From Oscillospiraceae bacterium (lineage in GTDB: Bacteria > Bacillota > Clostridia > Saccharofermentanales > Saccharofermentanaceae), in NCBI GenBank assembly GCA_902802325.1, contig CADCLV010000002.1:1-64000 (forward strand): a DNA stretch of 64,000 nt, written 5' to 3'. Below the pieces are notes generated by a model. That model searched no databases. It worked only from the letters and a program-made list of their open reading frames with translations, and was not told the DNA's origin. This document shows, one piece after another, positions 7,805 through 15,894 of the stretch. The translations under genes and the position numbers were made by a program. Numbering within the stretch: position 1 is the first letter of the stretch; each line of letters starts with the position of its first letter.

Positions 7805-8434
7805 ATGACCAGAGAAGAGAAACTTATCGAAAAATATGAGGTTATGTCCGCTTTCGAAAAAGAATGCGCGGCAGAAGGAAAGGCTTTGTGTTGCGGTATT
7901 GATGAGGCGGGAAGAGGCCCTTTGGCCGGTCCTGTTGTGGCGGCCGCGTGTATCCTTGATCCGGATGTGCCGATCTATGGACTAGACGATTCGAAAAAGC
8001 TTTCTCCGAAAAAGAGAGATGCGCTTTATGATGAGATCACGAAGAAGGCCAAGGCTTTCTGTGTGATCCGTGTGGAACCGGAAGAAATCGACCGGATCAA
8101 TATCCTGGAAGCGACGAAAAACGCCATGCGTGCTGCGGTCAAAGGACTTTCCGTGAAACCGGATGTGCTTCTGATCGATGCCGTGAACCTGACAGGTACC
8201 GGCATTCCCGTAAAGCCGATCATTAAAGGTGATGCGAAAAGTAATTCTATAGCGGCGGCTTCAATCCTGGCAAAGGTTTCCCGAGACCGGATCATGGAAG
8301 AGTATGATAAAGAATATCCGGGATACGGATTTGCCCAGCACAAGGGATATGGCACCGCGGCGCATTATGCGGCGATCCATGAACTTGGGATCTCACCGAT
8401 CCACCGGATGAGTTTTCTGAAGAAAATGCACTGA
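7805..8434 (+). CDS. rnhB: Ribonuclease HII
   Basis: Cleaves RNA in RNA-DNA hybrids and incises at single misincorporated ribonucleotides. The signature GIDEAGRGPLAGP (about residues 31-43) holds the first metal-binding Asp and Glu. DSKKLSPKKRD and the later LLIDAV and DAKSNSIAAASILAKVSRD segments complete the RNase H-fold active site. I prefer ATG 7805 (209 residues), with a modest GGGTGA upstream. GTG 7793, overlapping the ylqF stop, is an alternative start. It completes the ylqF-rnhB pair. The next gene follows after only 17 bases, so the unusual trio downstream is probably transcribed from the same promoter. Confidence 0.95.
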   Translation: MTREEKLIEKYEVMSAFEKECAAEGKALCCGIDEAGRGPLAGPVVAAACILDPDVPIYGLDDSKKLSPKKRDALYDEITKKAKAFCVIRVEPEEIDRINILEATKNAMRAAVKGLSVKPDVLLIDAVNLTGTGIPVKPIIKGDAKSNSIAAASILAKVSRDRIMEEYDKEYPGYGFAQHKGYGTAAHYAAIHELGISPIHRMSFLKKMH

Positions 8435-8451
8435 GAAAGAAACGGACATAT

Positions 8452-9222
8452 ATGTGCGAGAGTGTGAGAAAACAGCTATTTCAAGTCAAACTGGCAGATG
8501 AGATCTTCCGGATCGAGTGCAGGTATTCCGAAACGAAGGAGTTTCTTTCGGAGTATCTGACTTGTGAGGAAAGTGTATCTTCTTATACTGTTTCTGTCGG
8601 ACCGGAAGATATCCGTTATGAACAGGAAAGATCCCGCATGTCAGCGGAAGCGGAAGGACGCGAGGTGATACACTGGTCGGATGCGTATCTTGAAAAACTG
8701 GCGGTCTATAGAAAGATCGCAGAGATCCTTCCGAAAAAAGGCGGGATCCTCTATCACGGCTCCGTGGTGGCAGTGGACGGAAAAGGTCATCTCTTTACCG
8801 CGATCAGCGGGACAGGAAAATCCACACATACCCGGCTCTGGCGGGAATATCTAGGGGATCGTGCCGTCATGATCAATGATGACAAACCCCTGATATGTAT
8901 CAAAGAGGGAGAAGTGCGTGTGTATGGAACACCCTGGGATGGAAAGCACCATCTGAGTATGAATGCTTCGGTTCCGCTGGTATCGATCGTGGATCTGGAA
9001 CGGGGAGAGAAAAACCATATTGAGAAAGTGGACCCCATGTCGATCTATCCGCTTCTTTTGCAGCAGATGTACCGGCCGACAGATCCGGATGCGTTGTCGT
9101 GTTCTCTGAAAATACTCGATCGCATCATGAAACAAGTGCATTTCTATCGGCTAAAGTGTAATATGGATATAGAGGCAGCCAAGGTTGCCTACGAGATTTT
9201 GGGAAGTGAGGAAAAGAAATGA
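8452..9222 (+). CDS. HPr-kinase-like P-loop protein
   Basis: A 256-residue protein resembling the C-terminal kinase domain of HPr kinase/phosphorylase and the HprK-like proteins found beside PqqD-like genes. The Walker A loop SGTGKSTHT starts near residue 119. NDDKP (about 142-146) and GTPWDGKHH (about 161-169) fit the conserved Asp and Gly-Pro segments after it. The N-terminal 100 residues are not the usual HprK sensor domain. It overlaps the following PqqD-like gene by four bases (ATGA) and is therefore translationally coupled. The phosphoryl acceptor is unknown: no HPr gene or lasso/RiPP precursor is nearby. Not to be read as the CcpA-pathway HprK itself. Confidence 0.75.
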   Translation: MCESVRKQLFQVKLADEIFRIECRYSETKEFLSEYLTCEESVSSYTVSVGPEDIRYEQERSRMSAEAEGREVIHWSDAYLEKLAVYRKIAEILPKKGGILYHGSVVAVDGKGHLFTAISGTGKSTHTRLWREYLGDRAVMINDDKPLICIKEGEVRVYGTPWDGKHHLSMNASVPLVSIVDLERGEKNHIEKVDPMSIYPLLLQQMYRPTDPDALSCSLKILDRIMKQVHFYRLKCNMDIEAAKVAYEILGSEEKK

Positions 9223-9482
9223 AGCTGAAAGAAGGATTCATTCCCCATATGGTAGAAGACGAGATGATGATCGTGGGAACCGGTTCTTCCGGATTTAACG
9301 GCGTCGTTCGAACCAATAAGACAGGTGCTTTTATCGTCGAAAAACTCAAGGAAGAGACGACCCGTCAGGAGATATTGGATGCCATGATCGAGCACTATGA
9401 AGGCGCTTCCTTGGAACTCATGGAAAATGATCTGGATAAAATGCTGACACAGCTTTCCGAAATCGGAGCACTGGATGGATAA
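9219..9482 (+). CDS. PqqD/RRE-like small protein
   Basis: An 87-residue protein with the PqqD fold pattern: a beta-rich N-terminus (MKLKEGFIPHMVEDEMMIVG), the motif GVVRTNKTGAFIVEKL near residues 28-43, and two C-terminal helices (QEILDAMIEH, LDKMLTQLSEIGAL). PqqD-type domains are RiPP recognition elements that bind leader peptides and hand them to modifying enzymes. This one stands alone, coupled to the kinase-like gene before it and overlapping the peptidase gene after it by eight bases. There is no PQQ pathway in the window, so the name indicates fold only. No precursor peptide is visible within the operon. Confidence 0.8.
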   Translation: MKLKEGFIPHMVEDEMMIVGTGSSGFNGVVRTNKTGAFIVEKLKEETTRQEILDAMIEHYEGASLELMENDLDKMLTQLSEIGALDG

Positions 9483-9939
9483 GATCTCTTTTGAAGAGTA
9501 TCTTTCGAAAAATGAGACCCTGACGTATAGAAATACCGGCTCAAGCATGATGCCGCTATTGAAAGAAGGCAGGGATCTTTTTACTGTACGAAGACTGGAA
9601 AAAGACGAGAGCCCGAAGGTCGAGGACGTGGTGCTGTTTCGGAGAAAAGGCGCGGACGGTGAGATGAAATATGTCCTTCACCGCATGATCTGCGATCATG
9701 GAAAAACTTTTGATTTTCTGGGCGATAATTGTATCAATCCGGAAAAGAATGTTCCCCGGGAAGATGTCTTAGGGATCATGACCGAATATGTCCGAAAAGG
9801 AAAGACCTGTAAAGTTTCAGACCGGGCTTTCCGGAGATATTCCTTTCGGATAAGACTATTCCGCCGGCCCAGGATCTTTTATAAGAAATGCCGCTTTAAG
9901 CTGGCAAAGATCTTTAGAAAACTGTTTTCCAGGAAATAA
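9475..9939 (+). CDS. S24/S26-type serine peptidase, soluble signal-peptidase-like
   Basis: A 154-residue protein with the signal peptidase/LexA-type catalytic core. GSSMMPLL (about residues 22-29) matches the nucleophile box GxSMxP. YVLHRM (about 66-71) matches the second box, with His where bacterial signal peptidase I has Lys, as in SipW/Sec11 types. NCINPEKNVPREDVLG resembles the third box (GDN...D...P...V.G). There is no membrane anchor, but the last 45 residues are strongly basic with aromatic residues, which might bind membrane or nucleic acid. It overlaps the PqqD-like gene. A role in trimming a peptide recognised by that protein is inference. Confidence 0.75.
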   Translation: MDKISFEEYLSKNETLTYRNTGSSMMPLLKEGRDLFTVRRLEKDESPKVEDVVLFRRKGADGEMKYVLHRMICDHGKTFDFLGDNCINPEKNVPREDVLGIMTEYVRKGKTCKVSDRAFRRYSFRIRLFRRPRIFYKKCRFKLAKIFRKLFSRK

Positions 9940-9948
9940 GGAGAGAGT

Positions 9949-10223
9949 ATGACCAGAAACCAGGATATCGGAAAAAAGTCGGAAGACTACGTGGCGGATT
10001 ACCTGGTTTCCAGAGGCGCGACGATCCTTAGCAGGAATTATTCCGTACATAATGTAGGTGAACTGGACATCATCTGCTCTTATAAGGGAAAAATCCTGAT
10101 ACCACGGCGTATTACTGCCATGAGAATCATATATCCCTGGATATCGTGTCGTATTATGTGGCGGCCGTGATCCATGACGACCAGGGGAATATACTGGACG
10201 TGAAGTTTACGCCTTTTTTCTAG
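9949..10223 (+). pseudogene. yraN: Decayed yraN (UPF0102 nuclease-like) gene
   Basis: The N-terminal 46 or so codons (IGKKSEDYVADYLVSRG, NVGELDIICSYKGKIL) match the YraN/UPF0102 family, which normally follows rnhB. The frame then changes near 10098. A second frame, beginning GAT ACC ACG at about 10099 and running to TAG 10221-10223, reads like the family C-terminus (SLDIVSYYVAAVIHDDQGN, then an aromatic end). About 30 residues between, including the E-x-K catalytic strand, are missing. I read this as an internal deletion with a frameshift. An intact ribosome site (AAGGAGAG) remains. In its own frame it would yield only a 73-residue fragment. A sequencing error could explain the frameshift but not the deletion. 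Confidence 0.6.
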
Positions 10224-10314
10224 ATCGTTGTTTACAAATTGGTCTTTTTGCTTTCACTGATTTGAAACGGGCTTTTTCTACAATTTTCTATAAGTGAACA
10301 GTAAAGAGGTACAT

Positions 10315-11742
10315 ATGAGAAGTAGATTTCTGAAGTTATTTGTCATTCCCGTTTTGATCCTATGCTTATTGACTGGTTGTGTGGAACTGGAAGGTTCTAC
10401 GACTGAATCAACCGGCGGTTTTACTCCGCCTTCTGGCAAGGCAACTACTGAGGAAGTGGCTGAGTCCACGGAAGAAACAACTTTACCTGAAACAGAAATT
10501 GAGAGCGAAACGGATGTTACTGAAGAATCGGATAGTAGTAAGCTGGAGTTGAGTGTTTCGCTTTCTGAAACAGAAGACACTTCGATGGAAACAGAGGCAG
10601 CAGAAGCTACTGAAACGAGCCAGTCAGAAGAGACTTTGCCGGAAACGGAGAATACAAGTGAAACAGAGCCAGAACCTTCTGAGTCCCCAAGACCAGAGAA
10701 ACAGGGTTTTGAGGTGCACTTTATAGATGTTGGCCAGGGTGATTCCTCTTTGGTGATCTGCGATGGAGAAGTCATGCTGATCGATGGCGGCTCCACCAGT
10801 AAATCGAGTGTGGTTTACACTTATCTGAAGAAAAACCACATCACGAGTATCAAGTATTTTGTCGCAACACATCCGGATGAGGATCATATTGGCGGACTGG
10901 CCGCAGCTCTGCAATCCACGTGCGTTGACCGTGCCTTTTCTCCTGTGCTTGAATACGATAGTGATCCGTTTGCGGCCATGGTGAAGTACCTGAAAAAACA
11001 GGGGAAAGAACTGGAACTTCCTGAGGTGGGAGCAGAACTGGCTTTAGGAAGTGCAACGGTTACGATCCTGGCCCCGATGGAATCTTTCGAGGAAAACAAC
11101 AATAATTCGATCGTGATCCGTGTCCAATACGGGAACACATCTTTCCTCTTTACAGGTGATGCGGAGTATGAAGAAGAGGAGTCGCTTCTTTCCTCCGGAG
11201 CAACTCTGGAAAGCACGGTATTGAAGATTGCACATCATGGAAGTGAGTACTCCACTTCCAAGAAGTTTCTGAAAAAAGTGAATCCTTCTGTGGCGATCAT
11301 CTCCTGTGGAAGTGAGAATACCTACGGATTCCCTACACAAAGCGTCTTGGACCGCCTTCAGAACAGAGGCGTGGATGTATACCGTACAGATCTGCAAGGT
11401 GATATTGTTGTTTATAGTGATGGCGAATCAATAACTGTCGAAACAGCAAAAGAGACGGAAGAGGATATATTCCTTGCGCCGGCACTGATTGTTGAAACAA
11501 CAGAAGAGGAATCGGAAACGGAGAGTACAACCACTGCTTCAAATGATTCGGATTCTTCCGGTTCGGGTGAGATCAATGAAGACAACTGTGATTATATCGC
11601 CAATACAAATACGTACAAATTCCATCGGCCTTATTGCAAATCGGTCAAACAGATGAAAGAAAAGAATAAGTTGTATTTTGTCGGTGACAGGCAGGATCTG
11701 ATCGATCGGGGGTATGTTCCTTGTAAGAATTGTGATCCGTAA
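10315..11742 (+). CDS. Metallo-beta-lactamase-fold lipoprotein with Zn-binding C-terminus
   Basis: A 475-residue extracellular lipoprotein. ATG 10315 follows AAAGAGG. The signal peptide ends in LLTGC, a good lipobox. Residues about 25-135 are a low-complexity Thr/Ser/Glu linker. The catalytic part resembles the nuclease-like domain of ComEC/Rec2: HFIDVGQGDSS, then HPDEDHIGG (metal-binding HxDxDH) and HHGSEYS. A second acidic linker leads to a C-terminal module with His and three Cys (FHRPYCKSVKQM ... VPCKNCDP), like the small metal site of Ada-type and secreted nuclease proteins. No ComEC membrane domain is present. A surface nuclease or phosphodiesterase is likely. It stands alone between a dead gene and a biosynthetic operon. 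Confidence 0.85.
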   Translation: MRSRFLKLFVIPVLILCLLTGCVELEGSTTESTGGFTPPSGKATTEEVAESTEETTLPETEIESETDVTEESDSSKLELSVSLSETEDTSMETEAAEATETSQSEETLPETENTSETEPEPSESPRPEKQGFEVHFIDVGQGDSSLVICDGEVMLIDGGSTSKSSVVYTYLKKNHITSIKYFVATHPDEDHIGGLAAALQSTCVDRAFSPVLEYDSDPFAAMVKYLKKQGKELELPEVGAELALGSATVTILAPMESFEENNNNSIVIRVQYGNTSFLFTGDAEYEEEESLLSSGATLESTVLKIAHHGSEYSTSKKFLKKVNPSVAIISCGSENTYGFPTQSVLDRLQNRGVDVYRTDLQGDIVVYSDGESITVETAKETEEDIFLAPALIVETTEEESETESTTTASNDSDSSGSGEINEDNCDYIANTNTYKFHRPYCKSVKQMKEKNKLYFVGDRQDLIDRGYVPCKNCDP

Positions 11743-12000
11743 GTTGAGACAGCCCCGTTTTTTCAGCTTTTACTTGTTAATATGCCCTTGCACGCCATGT
11801 GAAAAGGGGTTCTTTTGTCTATTTCATCGAATTTTGTTCTGTAGTTTGCAAGTTGCTTGCCAAAATCTTTCAAATATACCATAATGGGTAAGGTTCTGCG
11901 CCTGCATTATTTTCAAAAAATGCAAGGTCAGGGGAGTAAAAATTCTTTTTAAGTGCTTTTCAAGCAAAAAAATGGATAAATGGCAAGGAGGCCGGCATCG
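11743..12000 (+). promoter_or_regulatory. Intergenic region with promoter of the aminotransferase-purB operon
   Basis: TTGCCA (11857-11862), a 17-base spacer and CATAAT (11880-11885) form a good promoter. The transcript would carry a leader of about 110 bases with a short A/T hairpin (TGCATT near 11903 with AATGCA near 11920). Upstream, CCCC and TTTTC near 11753-11764 can pair with GAAAAGGGG at 11801-11809 before TTCTTTT, a weak possible terminator for the lipoprotein gene. I could not recognise a riboswitch here. Confidence 0.55.
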
Positions 12001-13290
12001 ATGAAGACGTATCTTGAGTTGAACAAAGCGGAGTTGAAGGACACACTCAAAGTATTGGAGCTCCGATATAACGAGTTGAAGTCCAGAAATCTGGCATTGG
12101 ATATGACACGAGGCAAGCCGAGCCCGGATCAGCTGAGCATCGCCAACGATATGCCGACTCTTCTGGATGTGGAGAATCTGAAGGCGGAAGACGGTTCTGA
12201 CTGCCGTAACTACGGTGTGCCTTTCGGACTGAAGGAGTCCAGAGAACTCTTTGGGGAGATTCTCGGCGTTGATCCGTCTCTTGTTACTGTTGGAAATAAC
12301 AGCAGCCTGCAGCTGATGTACGATACACTTTCCCGTTCCTTGATCTTTGGTGAGATCGAGTCTTCGAAGCCTTGGGGCCAGATCGAAGGCCGTAAGTGGC
12401 TGTGCCCGGTTCCGGGTTATGACAGACATTTTCTGGTTACCGAGACTTTAGGCTTTGAACTGATCCCGGTTCCGCTCAGTAAGGACGGTCCGGATATGGA
12501 TATGGTTGAAAAGCTGGTTTCGGAAGATCCGTCGATCCTGGGTATGTGGGCGATGCCGCTTTACAGTAACCCGGATGGCTATATCTATTCGGAAGAGGTT
12601 TGTAAGAGACTGGCTTCCATGAAGACAGCCGCTCCGGATTTCCGTATCCTCTGGGATAATGCCTATGTGGTTCACCACCTCTATGATGATGTAAATAAGC
12701 AGGGAACACTTCCGGATATCCTCAAGCTCTGCCGTGAGGCCGGTAACCCGAACCGTGTATATGAGTTTGCTTCCACAAGTAAGATCACTTTTGCCGGTTC
12801 CGGTATTGCTGCGATGGCAGCAAACCAGGAGAACACCGAGCGTGCCAGAAAGTACCTGGGTGTACAGTCCATCGGACCGAACAAGATCGTGCAGCTGATG
12901 CATGCCAAGTATATTCCGAATCTGGAAGCCGTGAAGAAGGTCATGAGCAAGCAGGCCGAGATCCTTCGTCCGAAGTTCGAAATGGTACTGAAGGTCCTGG
13001 GCGAAGAGTTCATGGATACAGGTATCTGCCGCTGGAATGCGCCTCTGGGCGGTTATTTCGTATCGGTATATCTCCTTAACGGTACGGCAAAAGAGACCGT
13101 CCGTCTGGCAAAAGAATGCGGTGTTGCTTTTACACCGGCCGGTGCGACCTATCCTTATAAGAAGGACCCGAATGACAGCAATCTCCGTCTGGCCCCGAGT
13201 TTCCCGAAGGTAGAAGAAATCGAAACAGCCGTTACAGTTTTCGCTGTTTGTGCTAAACTAGCAGCTGTAAGAAAACTTTTGGAGGAGTAA
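12001..13290 (+). CDS. PLP-dependent aminotransferase, aspartate aminotransferase-like (class I, MocR-type)
   Basis: A fold-type I aminotransferase of 429 residues belonging to the group with N-terminal motif LDMTRGKPSPDQL, which includes type Ic aspartate aminotransferases. ATG 12001 follows AAGGAGG (11985-11991). The pyridoxal-phosphate lysine is in FASTSKITFAGSG (about residue 260). DNAYVVHH supplies the cofactor-ring Asp region, and NLRLAPSFP near the C-terminus carries the carboxylate-binding Arg. purB begins three bases after its stop. Aspartate is the amino donor for adenylosuccinate, so aspartate formation is a sensible role, but substrate specificity cannot be read from sequence alone. 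Confidence 0.85.
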   Translation: MKTYLELNKAELKDTLKVLELRYNELKSRNLALDMTRGKPSPDQLSIANDMPTLLDVENLKAEDGSDCRNYGVPFGLKESRELFGEILGVDPSLVTVGNNSSLQLMYDTLSRSLIFGEIESSKPWGQIEGRKWLCPVPGYDRHFLVTETLGFELIPVPLSKDGPDMDMVEKLVSEDPSILGMWAMPLYSNPDGYIYSEEVCKRLASMKTAAPDFRILWDNAYVVHHLYDDVNKQGTLPDILKLCREAGNPNRVYEFASTSKITFAGSGIAAMAANQENTERARKYLGVQSIGPNKIVQLMHAKYIPNLEAVKKVMSKQAEILRPKFEMVLKVLGEEFMDTGICRWNAPLGGYFVSVYLLNGTAKETVRLAKECGVAFTPAGATYPYKKDPNDSNLRLAPSFPKVEEIETAVTVFAVCAKLAAVRKLLEE

Positions 13291-13293
13291 GTC

Positions 13294-14727
13294 ATGAAAG
13301 ATATCTATGAAAGTCCGCTGAATTCCCGTTATAGCAGTCCGGAAATGAAGGCCATCTTCTCGCCGGATCATAAGTTTAAGACCTGGAGACAGCTTTGGAT
13401 CTACCTGGCTACCTGTGAAAAAGAGCTGGGCCTCAACATCACCGATGAGCAGATCGCAGAACTGGAAGCCAGTAAAGACGATATCAATTATGATGTAGCC
13501 GCCAGAGAAGAGAAGCTGGTCCGCCATGATGTCATGGCGCACGTTCATGCGTATGGCGAGCAGTGCCCGAAGGCGAAAGGAATCATTCACCTTGGCGCGA
13601 CATCCTGCTACGTTGGCGATAATACAGATATTCTCCTTATGAGAGAAGCTTTGATCCTGACCCGTAAGAGACTGGTGGTCGTGATCGACAAACTCAGTAA
13701 GTTTGCAGATGAATATAAGGCCATGCCGACACTGGGCTTTACCCATTTCCAGCCGGCTCAGCTGGTTACCGTCGGTAAGCGTGCGACATTGTGGCTTCAG
13801 GATCTTCTGATCGATCTGGATGAACTGGATTATACTCTTTCCTGCTTAAAGCCGCTGGGCTGCAAGGGTACCACCGGTACACAGGCCAGCTTCCTGGATC
13901 TGTTCCAGGGCGACCACGACAAGGTGGAAAAACTGGATCAGATGATCGCAGAGAAGATGGGCTTTGAATCTTCCATCTCCGTTTCCGGTCAGACCTATAC
14001 CAGAAAACTGGATGCGAAAGTACTCAATACTCTTTCCGGTATTGCCACTTCCGCTCATAAGTTCAGTAACGATATCCGTCTCCTGCAGCATCTTAAGGAG
14101 ATCGAGGAGCCTTTCGAAAAGACACAGATCGGTTCTTCCGCTATGGCTTATAAGCGTAACCCGATGAGATCCGAGCGTATCTGCTCTCTGTCCCGTTACG
14201 TGATCTCTGCGGCTTTGAATCCGGCTATGACTGCTTCCGAGCAGTGGTTCGAAAGAACGCTGGATGACTCTGCCAATAAGCGTATCAGCGTGCCGGAAGC
14301 TTTCCTGGCTATCGATGCGATCCTGAGCATTTACCAGAACGTCGTATCCGGCCTGGTCGTTTATCCGAAGATGATCCACAAGCACATCATGGACGAGCTG
14401 CCTTTCATGGCGACTGAGAACATCATGATGGAAGCAGTAAAGCGTGGCGGTGACCGTCAGGAGCTACATGAGAAGATCCGTGTTCACTCCATGGCGGCTG
14501 GTAAAGTCGTAAAAGAAGAGGGTAAGCCTAATGACCTTCTTTCCCGTATCGCAGATGACCCGGCATTCGGTCTGGATAAGAATTCCCTGGATACTCTTCT
14601 GGATCCGAAGCTGTATATCGGCCGTTGCCCGGAACAGGTCACTTCCTTCCTCAAGAACGATGTTGAGCCCGTTCTGAAGATGTACGGCGAGTACCTGGAT
14701 ATGGAGGCTCCGGAACTGAACGTATAA
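13294..14727 (+). CDS. purB: Adenylosuccinate lyase
   Basis: Catalyses two fumarate-releasing steps in purine synthesis: SAICAR to AICAR and adenylosuccinate to AMP. The 477-residue sequence has the fumarase/aspartase superfamily signature SSAMAYKRNPMRSE (about residues 284-297) with the flexible catalytic loop, and HLGATSCYVGDNTD and GFTHFQPAQ in the first two conserved regions. The ribosome site lies in the end of the upstream gene. No other purine genes are adjacent. It is grouped with an aspartate-type aminotransferase before it and a cysteine desulfurase and thiI after it, with short gaps throughout. Confidence 0.96.
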   Translation: MKDIYESPLNSRYSSPEMKAIFSPDHKFKTWRQLWIYLATCEKELGLNITDEQIAELEASKDDINYDVAAREEKLVRHDVMAHVHAYGEQCPKAKGIIHLGATSCYVGDNTDILLMREALILTRKRLVVVIDKLSKFADEYKAMPTLGFTHFQPAQLVTVGKRATLWLQDLLIDLDELDYTLSCLKPLGCKGTTGTQASFLDLFQGDHDKVEKLDQMIAEKMGFESSISVSGQTYTRKLDAKVLNTLSGIATSAHKFSNDIRLLQHLKEIEEPFEKTQIGSSAMAYKRNPMRSERICSLSRYVISAALNPAMTASEQWFERTLDDSANKRISVPEAFLAIDAILSIYQNVVSGLVVYPKMIHKHIMDELPFMATENIMMEAVKRGGDRQELHEKIRVHSMAAGKVVKEEGKPNDLLSRIADDPAFGLDKNSLDTLLDPKLYIGRCPEQVTSFLKNDVEPVLKMYGEYLDMEAPELNV

Positions 14728-14742
14728 CGAAAAGAGAAAACT

Positions 14743-15882
14743 ATGAGCATTTATTTTGACAATAGTGCTACCACGAAGCCACTTCCCGAAGTGGCTCGTT
14801 TGGTATTTGAAAGCTTAAGCGGTGAGGACACTTTCGGAAATCCCGGATCCCTTCACCGACTGGGCGTGCTGGCAGAAAGAGACTTAAGTGCCAGTGCTGA
14901 AAAGATCAGTTCGCTTCTTTCCTGTAAGAAGGAAGAACTGATCTTTACGTCCTGCGGTTCAGAATCGGTCAATACGGCGATCATGGGCTATGTGCACCAG
15001 AATCCCCGGGCCGGAAAGAAGATCATCTCCACCAGAACCGAGCATAAAGCATCTCTGGAGTCCCTTTCCCGTCTGGAAAAAGAAGGGTATGAGATCTGCT
15101 ATATTCCGGTAGGCCTTGATGGCAAGCCGGATCTTACGGCTTTGGAAAATGCACTGGATGAGAACACGGCGCTTCTGACTTTTACGCATGTCAATAACGA
15201 GTCCGGAAGCATTCTTCCGCTTTCGGAAATTGTGGCGATCAGAAATAAGAAGAACCGGAATGCGAAGATCCATCTGGACTGTGTACAGTCTCTGGGAAAA
15301 CTGCCGATCGCTCTTTCACGCATGGGGGTGGATATGGCATCTTTCTCGGGGCATAAGATCCATGCTCTCAAAGGTTTCGGACTTCTTTATATCAAAAGCG
15401 GTGTGCGTGTCCAGCCCCTGATCATCGGCGGCGGGCAGCAGGGCGGTATGCGTTCCGGCACACAGAGCCCGTATCTGGCCAGTGCTTTTGCCCTGGCTTT
15501 AGAAAAAGCAACGGAGAAGATTGAGGAAAATCTTTCGAAGATGACAGAGCTTCGGGATTTCTTTAGTTGTGAACTGGAGAAAAAAGGTGTTTCGATCTTA
15601 TCTCCGAAGGATGCGCTGCCTTATGTATTAAATGTATCTTTTCCGCACTTTCAGTCGGAGACTATGTTACACTGTTTAGAGGAAAAAGAAATCTATGTAT
15701 CGACCGTATCTGCCTGCTCCAGTAAGACGAAAGCAGTAAGCTATGTTCTTTCGGAGATGGGGATCAAGCGCGAGATAGCAAAAAATGCAGTACGATTCAG
15801 CTTCAGCCGTTTTAATACGAAGGAAGAGATGCAGACTGCCCTTGATGCGATCTCAATGATCTATGAAAAGTATATGGTGTAA
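14743..15882 (+). CDS. Cysteine desulfurase, NifS/IscS-like, partner of ThiI
   Basis: A PLP enzyme that removes sulfur from cysteine and passes it on as a persulfide. The 379-residue sequence begins IYFDNSATTKPLPEV, the standard NifS start. It has the cofactor Lys in FSGHKIHALKG (about residue 205) and the persulfide Cys in STVSACSSK (about residue 326). thiI follows after 12 bases, the same pairing as the dedicated NifZ-ThiI couple of Bacillus. Its main task is therefore probably sulfur supply for 4-thiouridine in tRNA rather than Fe-S cluster building. No IscU/SufU gene is nearby. Confidence 0.92.
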   Translation: MSIYFDNSATTKPLPEVARLVFESLSGEDTFGNPGSLHRLGVLAERDLSASAEKISSLLSCKKEELIFTSCGSESVNTAIMGYVHQNPRAGKKIISTRTEHKASLESLSRLEKEGYEICYIPVGLDGKPDLTALENALDENTALLTFTHVNNESGSILPLSEIVAIRNKKNRNAKIHLDCVQSLGKLPIALSRMGVDMASFSGHKIHALKGFGLLYIKSGVRVQPLIIGGGQQGGMRSGTQSPYLASAFALALEKATEKIEENLSKMTELRDFFSCELEKKGVSILSPKDALPYVLNVSFPHFQSETMLHCLEEKEIYVSTVSACSSKTKAVSYVLSEMGIKREIAKNAVRFSFSRFNTKEEMQTALDAISMIYEKYMV

Positions 15883-15894
15883 GAGGAGAAAGAA

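Noticed and set aside
8452-9222. Reading the kinase-like protein as HPr kinase HprK of carbon catabolite control
   Set aside because: The N-terminal domain differs and lgt, the usual neighbour, is absent. Only the P-loop half is similar.
9219-9482. Reading the PqqD-like gene as part of PQQ cofactor synthesis
   Set aside because: No pqqA, pqqC or pqqE is present and the sequence is only fold-level similar; a RiPP-recognition type domain is the safer call.
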